Shown piece by piece: positions 9,138-19,075 of a stretch of 64,000 bases of DNA (positions within the stretch are counted from its first letter, which is position 1; each line of letters opens with the position of its first letter). Under the pieces are notes generated by a model. That model did not search any database. It was not told where the DNA came from and saw only the letters and a list, made by a program, of their open reading frames with translations. The DNA is from Candidatus Nitrosotalea bavarica. Its GTDB lineage: Archaea > Thermoproteota > Nitrososphaeria > Nitrososphaerales > Nitrosopumilaceae. Both the position numbers and the translations under genes were made by a program. Where the stretch lies: assembly GCF_900167955.1 (NCBI RefSeq), contig NZ_FUYK01000003.1, forward strand, positions 124,001 through 188,000, read 5' to 3'.

Positions 9138-9162
9138 AGAGGTACAATAAGTTCCCTCATGG

Positions 9163-10518
9163 GTGGCCACATTTGGGCATTCAAGCCTTAAGATAATACC
9201 TCTAGACTATACTGGCTCCCAATTTGATCTGTATAATAAAATATCACGTGACTTTGAGTATTCGTTCTTCTTTGAATCCCTTACAGGACCCGAAGAACTA
9301 TCAGAGACATCTCTAATTGGTTTTGATCCTGCAATAATTATCAAGGGGTATTCTGACAAAGTTGTGCTCCATTACAAAAGTGGAGGTGCCATGACAATTC
9401 AAACAAAGGATCCCTTGTCTGAAATCAAGAAACTAGTCTACAAGATACATGATCAAAAGTATCGATATGTTGGAGGGGCAGTTGGAATTATCAATTATGA
9501 CGCAATCAGATTGTGGGAAGATATTCCAAATTCACACCGAGGTTCTGAAGAGCCCTTGATGGAGTTTGGTATTTACACAGATGGAATTCTTTATGACAAC
9601 AAAGAAAAAAAATCATTTTACTTTTATTATGATAAAAATAGAATAGATGAAATATCATTCTCAAATGTAGATTGTGGCAAGTTTTCAGCCTCAGAAATTT
9701 CAGAGAATTTAGATCAGGACAGATTTGTGGAAATGGTAAAAAAGGCAAAAAAATACATTCATGATGGAGACATTTTCCAAGTTGTACTTTCAAGAAAATT
9801 TAATTTTAATGCAGATGGAGATTATCTTAAAGTATACAAAATTCTAAGACAGATCAACCCTTCACCATATCTCTACCACATGAAACTTGGACCGCGGACT
9901 ATAATCGGTTCTAGCCCAGAGATGCTATTACGAATCACAGGAAATCAAGTAGAGACATTTCCAATTGCAGGAACAAGACCAATTACAAAGGATGAGAAAA
10001 AAAACGAGGAGCTAAAAGAAGAGATGTTGCACGATGAAAAAGAATTAGCAGAGCATACAATGTTGGTAGATCTTGGCAGAAATGATATTGGACGGGTATG
10101 CAAATACGGCTCAGTGCATGTCAAAGAACTAATGGTAGTCAAAAAATTTAGCCATGTTCAACATATAGTAACTCATGTAGTAGGAATTTTAGATAAAAAA
10201 TACGACATGTATGATGCCGTGAAAGCAGTCTTTCCAGCAGGTACTGTTTCAGGCGCTCCAAAGATTAGAGCTATGGAAATAATTGATGAATTAGAGCCAG
10301 ATACTAGAGGACCTTATGCAGGCGCTGTTGGATATTTTTCATTTAATGGCTGTTGTGACTTTGCAATTGCAATAAGAAGCATCTTCATTAATGGTTCAAA
10401 GGGATTCGTTCAGGCAGGGGCAGGCATAGTCACAGACTCGATTGCCCACAACGAGTGGATGGAAACAGAACACAAGGCAAACGCAATGATATCAGCTTTG
10501 AAGGAGGCATCAAAATGA
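9163..10518 (+). CDS. trpE: Anthranilate synthase component I
   Basis: 451 residues of the chorismate-binding family. TrpE converts chorismate and ammonia (from TrpG) to anthranilate, the first step of tryptophan synthesis. Landmarks are PIAGTRPI, DLGRNDIGRV, GTVSGAPKIRAMEI and, near the end, QAGAGIVTDS. A start at GTG 9163 is chosen because the overlapping ATG at 9159 is out of frame and the TATA box is correctly placed. The stop overlaps the trpG start by 4 bases (ATGA), typical of translational coupling. First gene of trpEGDCBA. Confidence 0.97.
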   Translation: MATFGHSSLKIIPLDYTGSQFDLYNKISRDFEYSFFFESLTGPEELSETSLIGFDPAIIIKGYSDKVVLHYKSGGAMTIQTKDPLSEIKKLVYKIHDQKYRYVGGAVGIINYDAIRLWEDIPNSHRGSEEPLMEFGIYTDGILYDNKEKKSFYFYYDKNRIDEISFSNVDCGKFSASEISENLDQDRFVEMVKKAKKYIHDGDIFQVVLSRKFNFNADGDYLKVYKILRQINPSPYLYHMKLGPRTIIGSSPEMLLRITGNQVETFPIAGTRPITKDEKKNEELKEEMLHDEKELAEHTMLVDLGRNDIGRVCKYGSVHVKELMVVKKFSHVQHIVTHVVGILDKKYDMYDAVKAVFPAGTVSGAPKIRAMEIIDELEPDTRGPYAGAVGYFSFNGCCDFAIAIRSIFINGSKGFVQAGAGIVTDSIAHNEWMETEHKANAMISALKEASK

Positions 10519-11102
10519 AATTTTTAATCATAGACAATTATGATTCGTTTGTATACAATATTGCCCAGCTACTCGGAGAACTAAATGTAGAATCAGATGT
10601 AATCAGAAATGACAAGATAACAATAGAAGATATCAAAAAAGGAAACTATGACGCAATAATAATTTCTCCAGGCCCTGGGACTCCTGAAGATGAAAAATAT
10701 TTTGGCATATGTACCAAAGTTATCAAAGAATTAGGGCCAACAAAACCAATACTAGGAGTTTGTCTGGGCCATCAAGGAATCATACATGCATTTGGAGGTA
10801 AAGTTGTCAATGCAGGAAATGTAAGACATGGTAAAACAAGCCCTGTAGAATACATCCAGTCTCCACTCTTTGAAGGGGTACAAAATCCGTTCAGAGCTAC
10901 ACGGTATCATTCTCTAGTCGGTGACAAGACAATAATTCCAGAGGATCTTAAAGTGACCGCTGTGGCTCAGGATGACAAAGAGATAATGGCAGTAAGTCAC
11001 AAAAAATACCTAATTGAAGGTGTCCAGTTTCATCCAGAGTCAATCATGACTACAGAGGGTAAGAAAATTCTAAGTAATTTTATCAAGTTGGTGCAAAAAT
11101 GA
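10515..11102 (+). CDS. trpG: Anthranilate synthase component II (glutamine amidotransferase)
   Basis: 195 residues from the ATG at 10515. A class I glutamine amidotransferase supplying ammonia to TrpE. The nucleophile cysteine is in GVCLGHQG and the His/Glu pair in QFHPESI. NYDSFVYNI at the N-terminus and ISPGPGTP are typical of TrpG/PabA. The frame extends upstream to 10455, but that part overlaps trpE and lacks family sequence. The 3' end overlaps trpD by 4 bases. A dual role in folate synthesis (PabA) is possible because the family is often shared. Confidence 0.96.
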   Translation: MKFLIIDNYDSFVYNIAQLLGELNVESDVIRNDKITIEDIKKGNYDAIIISPGPGTPEDEKYFGICTKVIKELGPTKPILGVCLGHQGIIHAFGGKVVNAGNVRHGKTSPVEYIQSPLFEGVQNPFRATRYHSLVGDKTIIPEDLKVTAVAQDDKEIMAVSHKKYLIEGVQFHPESIMTTEGKKILSNFIKLVQK

Positions 11103-12145
11103 TCTCAGAGTATATCACCAAGATTTCATCCAACAAGAACCTCAGCTATGATGAGATGTCTCAGATCATGAAGGAAATTTTGTCTGGAAAAATTTCGGTA
11201 GATGAGACAACGAATTTTCTTAGAACTTTGACAGAAAAAGGAGAAACAGACCAGGAGCTTCTTGCAATGCTGGATGAAATGCAAGAAAATGCAATACACA
11301 TACGTCCCAAAATAGATCAAAACATAATTGATGTTTGTGGAACAGGTGGGGACAGGCTGAGCACATTTAACATTTCAACTTCGGCATCATTTGTAATTGC
11401 CGCATCAGGGGTGGTGGTGGCAAAACATGGAAACAAATCATCTTCTGGAATAAGTGGAAGTGCAGATATTTTTGAATATTTTGGATATGACCTAAACATG
11501 GAACCAAATAAAGTTCAGGAAATAATTGAAAAATTTGGAATTGGTTTTATGTTTGCGCCAAAGTTTCATCCAGCTATGAAAAACGTTGTAGAGGCAAGAA
11601 AAATCATAGGCAAAAGGACTGCATTCAATCTACTAGGACCTCTAACTAATCCCGCATCTGTAAAACACCAGCTTGTCGGAGTATACTCAAAGGAATACCT
11701 CAGTCGTGTGATATCACTATTAGAATCAAGAGGATCAGAAAGCGTAATGACTGTAATTTCTGAGGATGGTCTTGATGAGTTATCCACAACATCCAAAAAT
11801 TACATTTATCAGTTAAACAAAGGCGAAGTAACAAGCTCAGTATTAGATCCCGCAGAACTTGGTTTGAGTAAAGCTAAACTGCAAGATCTTCAAGTCTCAA
11901 CAAGTGATGAGGCAATCAATGCCTTTGTATCAGTTCTCAATGGAACTGCCAAGAAGTCCATGTTAGAGATAACAGCTCTTAATGCTGCAGCAGGGTTGAT
12001 AGTTGGCGGATTTTCAGAAAAATTTGATGAAGCATTAAGCATTTCACTTCAGACAATTAAAAAAGGTAAGGCATATGATCTCTTCAGGGATTTTATCAAA
12101 TATTGCGGAGATGTAACAAAGTTGGAGGCTTTTGAGAAAAAATGA
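11099..12145 (+). CDS. trpD: Anthranilate phosphoribosyltransferase
   Basis: 348 residues. TrpD transfers phosphoribose from PRPP to anthranilate. The PRPP-binding motif DVCGTGGDRLSTFNIST and the downstream KHGNKSSSGISGSAD and NLLGPLTNPA are characteristic. The length equals the stand-alone enzyme, so it is not fused to TrpG. It is coupled to its neighbours by 4-base overlaps on both sides. Confidence 0.97.
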   Translation: MISEYITKISSNKNLSYDEMSQIMKEILSGKISVDETTNFLRTLTEKGETDQELLAMLDEMQENAIHIRPKIDQNIIDVCGTGGDRLSTFNISTSASFVIAASGVVVAKHGNKSSSGISGSADIFEYFGYDLNMEPNKVQEIIEKFGIGFMFAPKFHPAMKNVVEARKIIGKRTAFNLLGPLTNPASVKHQLVGVYSKEYLSRVISLLESRGSESVMTVISEDGLDELSTTSKNYIYQLNKGEVTSSVLDPAELGLSKAKLQDLQVSTSDEAINAFVSVLNGTAKKSMLEITALNAAAGLIVGGFSEKFDEALSISLQTIKKGKAYDLFRDFIKYCGDVTKLEAFEKK

Positions 12146-12915
12146 AAGATATGCTAGAAAAACTTGCCAAGAATTCACAAAAGGCAATAAATGAAAAAGT
12201 CTATGAAATTAGTTACAAAAATTCAAAGTCAAAAGTAAACATAATTGAACAAATTAAAAACAACAAACATGCGTCTCTAATAACTGAGGTAAAATTCTCA
12301 TCCCCATCTCTTGGAGACATAAGAGAAATCTCCAACCCAGTTTTAATTGCAAAACAAATGGTAGAAGGAGGTGCAACTGGATTATCAGTTTTGACACAGC
12401 CCTACTTGTTCAACGGATCACCAGAATATTTCACAAAAATTCGCAAGCAAGTTCAAGTTCCGCTTTTAATGAAGGACATAGTAGTTGATAAAGTTCAAAT
12501 TGACGCCGCTGAAAAATTAGGAGCCGATATGATCCTACTAATACAAGCAATATTTGATAAAAATTTTGCAAGTGATATTGACGAGTTTATTGCATATGCA
12601 CACAAAAAAAATCTGCTAGTATTATTAGAATCCCATACGAAAAAAGAGTTTACAGATTCCGCAAAAACTCTGGCAGACATACTTGGCATAAATAATCGTA
12701 ATCTAGACACTTTGGAAATTGATCTAGGTACAACGGAGACCATCTTAAAAGATAGAGATGAGAAAAGAATCATAATCTCAGAAAGCGGAATAGAATCATC
12801 AAAAGATATTCAATTTCTTCGTAAATGTGGTGCAGATGCATTTCTTGTTGGCAGCAGCATAATGAAGAGTAAAGATATCAAGGGATTAGTATCAGAGTTG
12901 GTATTAGCAATATGA
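12142..12915 (+). CDS. trpC: Indole-3-glycerol phosphate synthase
   Basis: A 257-residue TIM-barrel enzyme that closes the indole ring from carboxyphenylaminodeoxyribulose phosphate. Family landmarks are EVKFSSPS (catalytic Lys), [35 protein letters not shown] and ISESGIES. The length covers IGPS only, with no TrpF domain attached. It overlaps trpD and trpB by 4 bases each. Confidence 0.96.
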   Translation: MKDMLEKLAKNSQKAINEKVYEISYKNSKSKVNIIEQIKNNKHASLITEVKFSSPSLGDIREISNPVLIAKQMVEGGATGLSVLTQPYLFNGSPEYFTKIRKQVQVPLLMKDIVVDKVQIDAAEKLGADMILLIQAIFDKNFASDIDEFIAYAHKKNLLVLLESHTKKEFTDSAKTLADILGINNRNLDTLEIDLGTTETILKDRDEKRIIISESGIESSKDIQFLRKCGADAFLVGSSIMKSKDIKGLVSELVLAI

Positions 12916-14114
12916 AACTAAAATACCCAAAGAATGGCAAATTTGGAGAATTTGGAGGAAGGTACATTCCTGAAACCCTAGTTCCAGCAGTAGAGGAACT
13001 AGAAGAGGCATATCTAAAGTATAAAGATGATACAGAATTTAAGAAAGAATTACGCTATTACCTAACACAGTATGCCGGAAGGCCTACTCCGCTTTACCTT
13101 GCAAAAAACCTAACAGAATTTGCAGGCGGTGCAAAAATATATCTCAAGAGAGAGGATTTGCTGCATGGTGGTGCCCACAAGATTAACAACACATTAGGTC
13201 AGGGTCTGCTTGCAAAGAGGATGAAAAAAAAGAGAATCATTGCAGAAACTGGTGCAGGACAACACGGTGTTGCAACTGCTATGGCATGTTCGGCTTTAGG
13301 ACTCCATGGCGAAGTATACATGGGCTACAAAGACACTCAGAGACAAAAGCTAAATGTCTTTAGAATGAATTTACTTGGTTCCAAAGTACATCCAGTTAAA
13401 GAAGGAACACAGACTCTCAAGGATGCAATCAATGAAGCCATACGTGATTGGATTACAAATGTAAAAACAACTTACTATCTTTTAGGATCAGCTGTTGGTC
13501 CACATCCATACCCAGTAATGGTAAGAGATTTTCAATCAGTCATAGGAAATGAAATTCTTGTACAGATGAAGGAATTGGAAAAAAAATCACCAGACTCTGT
13601 TGTGGCATGTGTCGGGGGAGGTTCAAATGCAATAGGAACTTTCTATCCATTAATTGATGAAGATACCAAGATGTTTGGAATTGAAGCTGGAGGAGAAGGA
13701 ATCAAGAGTGGTCATCATTCTGCAACACTGGTAGGCGGTTCAAAAGGAATTCTCCATGGTATGCTCACATATCTCCTACAAGACAAAGAGGGACAAATTA
13801 GTGAAACACATAGTATATCAGCAGGATTAGACTATCCAGGAGTTGGACCAGAGCATTCGTATCTAAAAGATGCAAAGAGAGTAAAGTATGACGCAGTAAA
13901 TGACAAGGAAGCAGTAGAGGCATTTCTTTTACTTTCAAAACATGAAGGAATCATACCTGCTCTCGAGTCTGCACATGCAATTGCATATGCAATAAAAATT
14001 GCAAAAAATATGCCAAAGAGTGAGAGTATCGTTGTAACATTATCAGGCAGAGGGGATAAAGACGTAGAAGAAGTTGGGAGATATTTGAGTAAAAATGTCA
14101 AGAATAAAAAGTAA
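12912..14114 (+). CDS. trpB: Tryptophan synthase beta chain
   Basis: 400 residues of the TrpB1 type. PLP-dependent condensation of indole with serine. The PLP lysine is in HKINNTLGQ, the carboxylate loop is [12 protein letters not shown], and the phosphate-binding loop is GGGSNAIG. The N-terminal [12 protein letters not shown] is diagnostic of TrpB1, the form that works with TrpA, in agreement with trpA being next. The last 20 bases overlap the start of trpA. Confidence 0.97.
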   Translation: MKLKYPKNGKFGEFGGRYIPETLVPAVEELEEAYLKYKDDTEFKKELRYYLTQYAGRPTPLYLAKNLTEFAGGAKIYLKREDLLHGGAHKINNTLGQGLLAKRMKKKRIIAETGAGQHGVATAMACSALGLHGEVYMGYKDTQRQKLNVFRMNLLGSKVHPVKEGTQTLKDAINEAIRDWITNVKTTYYLLGSAVGPHPYPVMVRDFQSVIGNEILVQMKELEKKSPDSVVACVGGGSNAIGTFYPLIDEDTKMFGIEAGGEGIKSGHHSATLVGGSKGILHGMLTYLLQDKEGQISETHSISAGLDYPGVGPEHSYLKDAKRVKYDAVNDKEAVEAFLLLSKHEGIIPALESAHAIAYAIKIAKNMPKSESIVVTLSGRGDKDVEEVGRYLSKNVKNKK

Positions 14115-14901
14115 ATTTCAAGATCTCAAGTCCAAAAACCAAAAGGCCTTGATTGCATATATCATGGCAGGATTTCCAAATGAGAAAGGCACTCTGTCTG
14201 CAGTTCGCGGATTAGTAAAGGGAGGCGCAGACATAATAGAACTCGGAATGCCATTTTCAGATCCTTTAGCAGATGGACCTGTAATTCAAAATGCCGGCTT
14301 TCATGCATTGCAAAAGGGAATGAATTTTGAAAAGTTTCTCGTTCTAGTAAAAAAAATTCGCAAAGAGACTGACATACCACTTGTTTTAATGACATATACA
14401 AATCTCCTTTACAGACAGGGTTATGAGAAATTCATATCCACTGTAAAAAAGGTAGGAATTGATGGTTTGATACTACCGGATATGTCAGTTGATGAATCAA
14501 AAGATTTTCTCCAAGCCGCAAAGAAACATAAGATGGATACAATATTTCTCATCTCACCAAATACATCATCTGAGAGAATCAAGAAGATAGCAGGTGTTTC
14601 ATCAGGTTTTCTATATCTGGTGTCAGTATTTGGAACCACGGGAGGTCAACAACAATTCCAAGATTATACCACACATGCAATCAAGAATGCAAAAAAAATT
14701 CTAGATAGTAAAATTCCACTAGGGGTTGGATTTGGGGTAAGCAATCCAGATCAGGTAAGATTCATAATAAAATCGGGCGCAGATGCAATAATTGTAGGAA
14801 GTGCATTTTTACGGTTAATAGAAAATGCGCCATCAGAAAAGATCGAAGGTAAAATTGAATCTTTTACAAAGAGCCTAAAGAAAGCTACAATTTCAGAATA
14901 A
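14095..14901 (+). CDS. trpA: Tryptophan synthase alpha chain
   Basis: 268 residues. A TIM barrel that cleaves indole-3-glycerol phosphate to indole, which is channelled to TrpB. Catalytic Glu is in [17 protein letters not shown], catalytic Asp in [10 protein letters not shown], and the phosphate loop is VGFGVSN. The ATG at 14095 lies 20 bases inside trpB. It closes the operon, and pyrG follows after 25 bases. Confidence 0.97.
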   Translation: MSRIKSKFQDLKSKNQKALIAYIMAGFPNEKGTLSAVRGLVKGGADIIELGMPFSDPLADGPVIQNAGFHALQKGMNFEKFLVLVKKIRKETDIPLVLMTYTNLLYRQGYEKFISTVKKVGIDGLILPDMSVDESKDFLQAAKKHKMDTIFLISPNTSSERIKKIAGVSSGFLYLVSVFGTTGGQQQFQDYTTHAIKNAKKILDSKIPLGVGFGVSNPDQVRFIIKSGADAIIVGSAFLRLIENAPSEKIEGKIESFTKSLKKATISE

Positions 14902-14926
14902 GAATTAAAAAGACCTTCAATCCATC

Positions 14927-16543
14927 ATGAATATGCAGACTGAATCTACAAAATACATTTTTGTAACGGGAGGAGTCATGTCTGGCCTTGGAAAAGGAGT
15001 AGTTTCATCATCTATTGCAAAGTTACTTCAGCTTTCTAATCAAAAAGTCTCTTGTGTGAAATTTGATCCATATCTGAACTATGATGCAGGAACAATGAAT
15101 CCCATTGCTCATGGCGAAGTCTTTGTCACAGAAGATGGTGGAGAGTGTGACATGGACATAGGAAACTATGAGAGATTTCTCAATCAGAACATACCAAGAA
15201 CTCACAATATAACAACAGCCCAGATTTATTCTAGTGTAATAGAGGCAGAGAGACGCGGGGAGTACCTAGGAGCTTGTGTACAGATAATCCCACATGTAAC
15301 AGACGCAATCAAAGACAGAATAAGAAAGATAGTCAAAATTGAGGGACTGGATATGTTGGTAATAGAATGTGGTGGAACGGTAGGAGATATTGAAAGTTTA
15401 CCATTTCTCGAAGCATTAAGACAGATGAGATTGGAGGAAGGACCTGAAAATGTAATCTTTGTTCATGTAACTCTAGCACCTTCTCTTGATGTTGTGGGAG
15501 AACAAAAAACAAAACCTACTCAACATAGTGTTCAAGAATTACGGAGAATTGGTATCCAGCCAGATTTACTTGCAGTCAGGTGTACAAGACCGCTTGAGAC
15601 TGCAGCAAGGAAAAAGATTTCGTTATTTTCAAACGTTACGGAGCGTGATGTATTCTCATGCCATGATGCAGAATCAATTCTTTTGGTTCCACAGATGCTA
15701 TATGATCAAGGAATAATTGATGTAATATTCAAGAAATTTGGAAAAGTTGGACTGGTTAACACTTCTGCAAACTGGGACAAGTGGAATGCAATCATAAATT
15801 CATTTCAAAATACAAAAGAATCAGTCAGAATTGCAATGGTTGGAAAATATGTCAAACTTGCAGATAGTTATGTAAGTGTAAATCATGCCCTAAAACACGC
15901 TGGTGCGAAGATTGGCAAAAATGTAGTAATTGACTGGATAGACTCTGAAGAATTAAACGGGGATGTAAACAAACTGGCATCATACAATGGCATAATTGTT
16001 CCAGGAGGTTTTGGAGATAGAGGATCAGAGGGAATCATCAGTACAGCAAACTATGCACGAGAGAAAAATATTCCATACCTTGGAATCTGTTTTGGTTTTC
16101 AGCTGGCAGCAGTAGCATTTGGAAGATATGTGTGTGGATTGACAAATGCAAATTCTACAGAAATATTACCTAATACAGAAAATCCAATAATTGATCTCTT
16201 ACCAGAACAAAAATCAATTGAAAACAAGGGCGGCTCATTACGTCTTGGAGCGCATGATATAACAGTTGAAGAGAATACACTGGCATTCAATCTTTACAAA
16301 TCTAATAAAATACAAAAAAGACACAGACATAGATTTGAATTTAATCAAAAATACTTGGAGATGTTTTCCTCAAAGGGCATGAAGTTTTCAGGGTACAGTG
16401 ACAACAAAAAACGCATGGAAGTATTAGAGATTCCCACTCATAGGTTCTATCTGGGAGTTCAATATCACCCAGAATTTAGCAGTAGACCGGGCCATCCCGA
16501 AGAATCATTTGAGGCATTCATCAGAGCATCTGCCAACGCCTAA
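14927..16543 (+). CDS. pyrG: CTP synthase
   Basis: 538 residues. It aminates UTP to CTP using glutamine. The N-terminal synthetase domain has [14 protein letters not shown] (P-loop) and [14 protein letters not shown]. The C-terminal class I amidotransferase domain has the nucleophile in GICFGFQLA and the His/Glu pair in YHPEFSSRP. Length matches the family. An ATG two codons later (14933) is an alternative start. It lies 25 bases after trpA and may be read through from the trp operon or have its own promoter. Confidence 0.97.
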   Translation: MNMQTESTKYIFVTGGVMSGLGKGVVSSSIAKLLQLSNQKVSCVKFDPYLNYDAGTMNPIAHGEVFVTEDGGECDMDIGNYERFLNQNIPRTHNITTAQIYSSVIEAERRGEYLGACVQIIPHVTDAIKDRIRKIVKIEGLDMLVIECGGTVGDIESLPFLEALRQMRLEEGPENVIFVHVTLAPSLDVVGEQKTKPTQHSVQELRRIGIQPDLLAVRCTRPLETAARKKISLFSNVTERDVFSCHDAESILLVPQMLYDQGIIDVIFKKFGKVGLVNTSANWDKWNAIINSFQNTKESVRIAMVGKYVKLADSYVSVNHALKHAGAKIGKNVVIDWIDSEELNGDVNKLASYNGIIVPGGFGDRGSEGIISTANYAREKNIPYLGICFGFQLAAVAFGRYVCGLTNANSTEILPNTENPIIDLLPEQKSIENKGGSLRLGAHDITVEENTLAFNLYKSNKIQKRHRHRFEFNQKYLEMFSSKGMKFSGYSDNKKRMEVLEIPTHRFYLGVQYHPEFSSRPGHPEESFEAFIRASANA

Positions 16544-16546
16544 GAA

Positions 16547-17539
16547 TTATTTCGGAATTTCATATATTCTCTGACGTGTATCGCGTAGTGAGACTCTACG
16601 TTTGACATATCCTTTCTCAAGGAGATGACTCAATGCAAGCCTGACAGTCCTGTCAGGAAGGAGTGTTTTTTCAGCAAGTTCCTTTTGGGTAAGAGAGCCT
16701 TCGTATTCAAGTGTCTTTAGTAGCAACTTGGAGCTTGGTGGCATATTCAATAGTTCATCTGCAAGTTTTACTTTTTTGGCAAGAGCTGAAACAGTAGTAG
16801 AATCCTTTTTCATTCTAATGACATTTGCAGGTTGTGGAAACTTTGTACAGGTCACAGTCTTGTCAACTTTGAATCTGTCTTTTCCATCAACTATAACTTC
16901 ACATCTCAGACTAGAAGATATGTCATCTATTTCGATCAAAGTATCCTCAGGAACTATTAGAGGACGTCTTGTGATATCGAGTGAGTTTACCGACACAATA
17001 CAGAAAACTTTGGAATTTTGATATATTGCAGGACCACCTGCAGACATGGAATATGCAGATGAACCAATAGGAGTTGAGATAATCAAGCCATCACTACTGT
17101 CGTGCCAAAGTTCTTCTCCATTTACACGTAAGACATGTTCTACTAGTGTTGCACTCTTTGAAGAAAATATTGCAACATCATTTAATGCAGGATAGATTGG
17201 CTTGTCATCAATTTTTACACCAACTCTTGGAAGAGCTTCAATTGAAAAATCACCTTTTTTCAACCTGTTAAGATAGAGTGTAAATTGTTTAAGATCAGTC
17301 TGGGCTAAAAATCCGCTTGATTCATACTCGTTTATACCAAGTACTGGAATTGTAGAGCTTGTGATATTATGGAAATATGTTCGAACTCCTCGGTCTCCGC
17401 CTGTTACAATAACATAGTCAATGTCTTTTCCTAGAGGTTTTTTTCCAAGAGTGATAGATTCTATCCCATGACTTTCAAGTGAAAGTTTGAGAGATTTTAC
17501 TGTCTGTTCATGATCCTGACTAAATATGGCAACCTTCAC
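16547..17539 (-). CDS. NAD kinase with C-terminal winged-helix domain
   Basis: 330 residues. Positions 1 to about 255 are an ATP-NAD kinase that makes NADP: VTGGDRG (47-51 is GGDRG) replaces the usual GGDGT but keeps the catalytic Asp49, followed by LNDVAIF (usual LNE) and TPIGSSAYSMSAGGP. Residues about 265-330 form a winged helix-turn-helix (LTQKELAEKTLLPDRTVRLALSHLLEKGYVKRR) not found in typical NAD kinases. The fusion suggests DNA-linked or autoregulatory control, or an inactive domain kept for oligomerisation. It converges on pyrG with 3 bases between stops. A PfkB kinase lies upstream on the same strand, 31 bases away. Confidence 0.85.
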   Translation of the reverse strand: MKVAIFSQDHEQTVKSLKLSLESHGIESITLGKKPLGKDIDYVIVTGGDRGVRTYFHNITSSTIPVLGINEYESSGFLAQTDLKQFTLYLNRLKKGDFSIEALPRVGVKIDDKPIYPALNDVAIFSSKSATLVEHVLRVNGEELWHDSSDGLIISTPIGSSAYSMSAGGPAIYQNSKVFCIVSVNSLDITRRPLIVPEDTLIEIDDISSSLRCEVIVDGKDRFKVDKTVTCTKFPQPANVIRMKKDSTTVSALAKKVKLADELLNMPPSSKLLLKTLEYEGSLTQKELAEKTLLPDRTVRLALSHLLEKGYVKRRVSLRDTRQRIYEIPK

Positions 17540-17570
17540 AGGTTTGATTTATGCCTCACACAATAAAAGC

Positions 17571-18446
17571 CTAGACACTTGAGAATTGCATTAAATTGTA
17601 AAGATACGCCGCGTTTCTCTCGGTGTCGCCACCAAGTGGTACTTTTCCAAGTCCAGTAGCCTTTGTCTCAAGTGCTGCTTGTGCTGCCCCTACTGCAAAA
17701 CAGATTGCCCAGATAGCATCTTTTTCTTTCAAATAAGAACAGGTAAAAGCTGCGCAAAATATGTCTCCAACTCCAGTCGTATCACCTATTTCCACATTTG
17801 GAATTTTTAGGTGATACATTCTATCTTTTGCAAGCATGGTAATGTTTTGTTTGTCAGTATAAAGTACATGTTTGACACCTTTCTTTTGCAAAGCAATCAT
17901 TGCTTCTTTTTCTTTCAAACCTGTAAGATAAAACGCCTCATCAGGATCTGTTTTAATTGCAGTTATTCCCGATAGGTCAAGTAACGTTTTTTCTAAAAAG
18001 ACTTTACCAGCATCATCTACTCGACGGAGATATCCTTGAGGATCAAGTAATGTAAAATCAAAGTTTTCTTTTATTGCATCTAGTGTGTCTTCAGAAACTT
18101 CATCAAATACAGGACTTACAATTGCACCATCGGCGTCTGATTTTATCGATTCTATTGGTTCACATTTTGTTTTAAGGTAAAGATCACGTTCTGTTCCAAA
18201 TATTTTTAATAAGAATCTAGTAGTAGAGACATCAGATATAGAACTCTGAGAAAGGAAAATTCCTTTTTTTTCAAGTTCAGTACGAAATGAAAAATCTTTT
18301 CCCACTTTGGTATGAAGATCAATTTCAAACTTCATATTTTTTGCAGTTAGCCCGCAATAACATGCAGGGCCACCCGCAGTTTCTACCACTATATCATTTC
18401 GAGATATCTCATCTATGGTACAATGAGAAAAAATTGCAATCTTCAT
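17571..18446 (-). CDS. PfkB family carbohydrate/nucleoside kinase
   Basis: 291 residues of the ribokinase family. The N-terminal substrate region contains ETAGGPACYCGL, and the C-terminal catalytic motif is GDTTGVGDIFCAAF, where Asp of GVGD is the base (the usual motif is GAGD). The sugar or nucleoside substrate cannot be inferred. It is immediately upstream of the NAD kinase gene and is probably co-transcribed with it; the 34-residue zinc protein at 18474 precedes it. Confidence 0.88.
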   Translation of the reverse strand: MKIAIFSHCTIDEISRNDIVVETAGGPACYCGLTAKNMKFEIDLHTKVGKDFSFRTELEKKGIFLSQSSISDVSTTRFLLKIFGTERDLYLKTKCEPIESIKSDADGAIVSPVFDEVSEDTLDAIKENFDFTLLDPQGYLRRVDDAGKVFLEKTLLDLSGITAIKTDPDEAFYLTGLKEKEAMIALQKKGVKHVLYTDKQNITMLAKDRMYHLKIPNVEIGDTTGVGDIFCAAFTCSYLKEKDAIWAICFAVGAAQAALETKATGLGKVPLGGDTERNAAYLYNLMQFSSV

Positions 18447-18473
18447 TTAATTTAATGCCCACAGCCTTTCCAT

Positions 18474-18578
18474 TTAGTCCTTTTTCTGACCCTTTAGACA
18501 GAATTGGCAGAGTATCTTGCCTTTTACTATAACTATATCCACATTAGAGGCCAGACAGACATGGCAAAGGCCGCGCAC
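18474..18578 (-). CDS. Tiny zinc-finger protein (two CxxC knuckles)
   Basis: An open frame of 34 codons on the minus strand, from GTG 18578 to TAA 18474, encodes CHVC (5-8) and CQFC (24-27) separated by 15 residues (LASNVDIVIVKGKIL): a minimal zinc ribbon with a beta hairpin. A TATA-like TTTAAATTT lies about 30 bases before the GTG. An ATG in a neighbouring frame gives no such motif. It precedes the PfkB kinase on the same strand, 27 bases away. Short length makes it less certain, but the paired knuckles are unlikely by chance. Confidence 0.6.
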   Translation of the reverse strand: MRGLCHVCLASNVDIVIVKGKILCQFCLKGQKKD

Positions 18579-18673
18579 GTCATTTTTAGAATCAATATGA
18601 AATTTAAATTTTCCAAGATATCATAGATCAATAAATCTCTCAATTTCTCACCATACACCTCAAAGGAATAGAA

Positions 18674-18763
18674 TTGAAATCTCCAAACAAGTACGTTAGA
18701 CAACTAAGAATTTGTCCATCAGATCACAAACACGGTAAGAAAGTGGTTCAAATATCGTTATAA
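18674..18763 (+). CDS. Possible 29-residue basic peptide upstream of rps26e
   Basis: From TTG 18674 to TAA 18763 the frame encodes a basic peptide (starting KSPNKYVRQLR, then ICPSDHKHGKK). A purine-rich AGGAAT lies 6-11 bases before it. It sits 22 bases upstream of the S26e gene on the same strand and could be a small co-transcribed protein or a remnant. I see no recognised family and coding status is uncertain. Confidence 0.35.
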   Translation: MKSPNKYVRQLRICPSDHKHGKKVVQISL

Positions 18764-18785
18764 AGAGGAACCTTACAGGTAAAAC

Positions 18786-19073
18786 ATGCCACTAAAGCGT
18801 GCTAGTCGTGGACGACAGAAAGGAGGAAAAGGATCCACTGGACGTATCCAGTGTACCAACTGTGGTGCTACAGTTCCGCGAGACAAGGCAAAGAAAGTAA
18901 CATCAAGACTAAACCTAGTTGAACATACTTTAGCAAAAGAGCTAAGAGCTCAAGGGGCATACATTGCATCGCCTACAGTACTCAAATGGTATTGTATTTC
19001 ATGTGCAATACACTTTGGAATTCTAAAAATTAGATCAGCAGAGTCAAGACGTCAGACCGGCAGACTGAGATAA
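18786..19073 (+). CDS. rps26e: Small ribosomal subunit protein S26e
   Basis: 95 residues. The eukaryote-like S26e, present in only part of the Archaea (TACK group), binds near the mRNA exit channel and the 3' end of 16S rRNA. A very basic N-terminus (KRASRGRQKGGKG) is followed by a zinc ribbon: CTNCG and, later, YCISCAIHFGI. Starts at ATG 18786. Length matches archaeal S26e. It supports a Thaumarchaeota/Crenarchaeota affiliation. Confidence 0.94.
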   Translation: MPLKRASRGRQKGGKGSTGRIQCTNCGATVPRDKAKKVTSRLNLVEHTLAKELRAQGAYIASPTVLKWYCISCAIHFGILKIRSAESRRQTGRLR

Positions 19074-19075
19074 GC

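Noticed and set aside
10455-10514. N-terminal extension of trpG to 10455
   Set aside because: These codons overlap trpE and have no similarity to TrpG. The ATG at 10515 gives the usual start and a 4-base coupling overlap.
14095-14114. Possible frameshift at the trpB-trpA junction
   Set aside because: The 20-base overlap is a normal coupling arrangement; both proteins have full length and intact ends.
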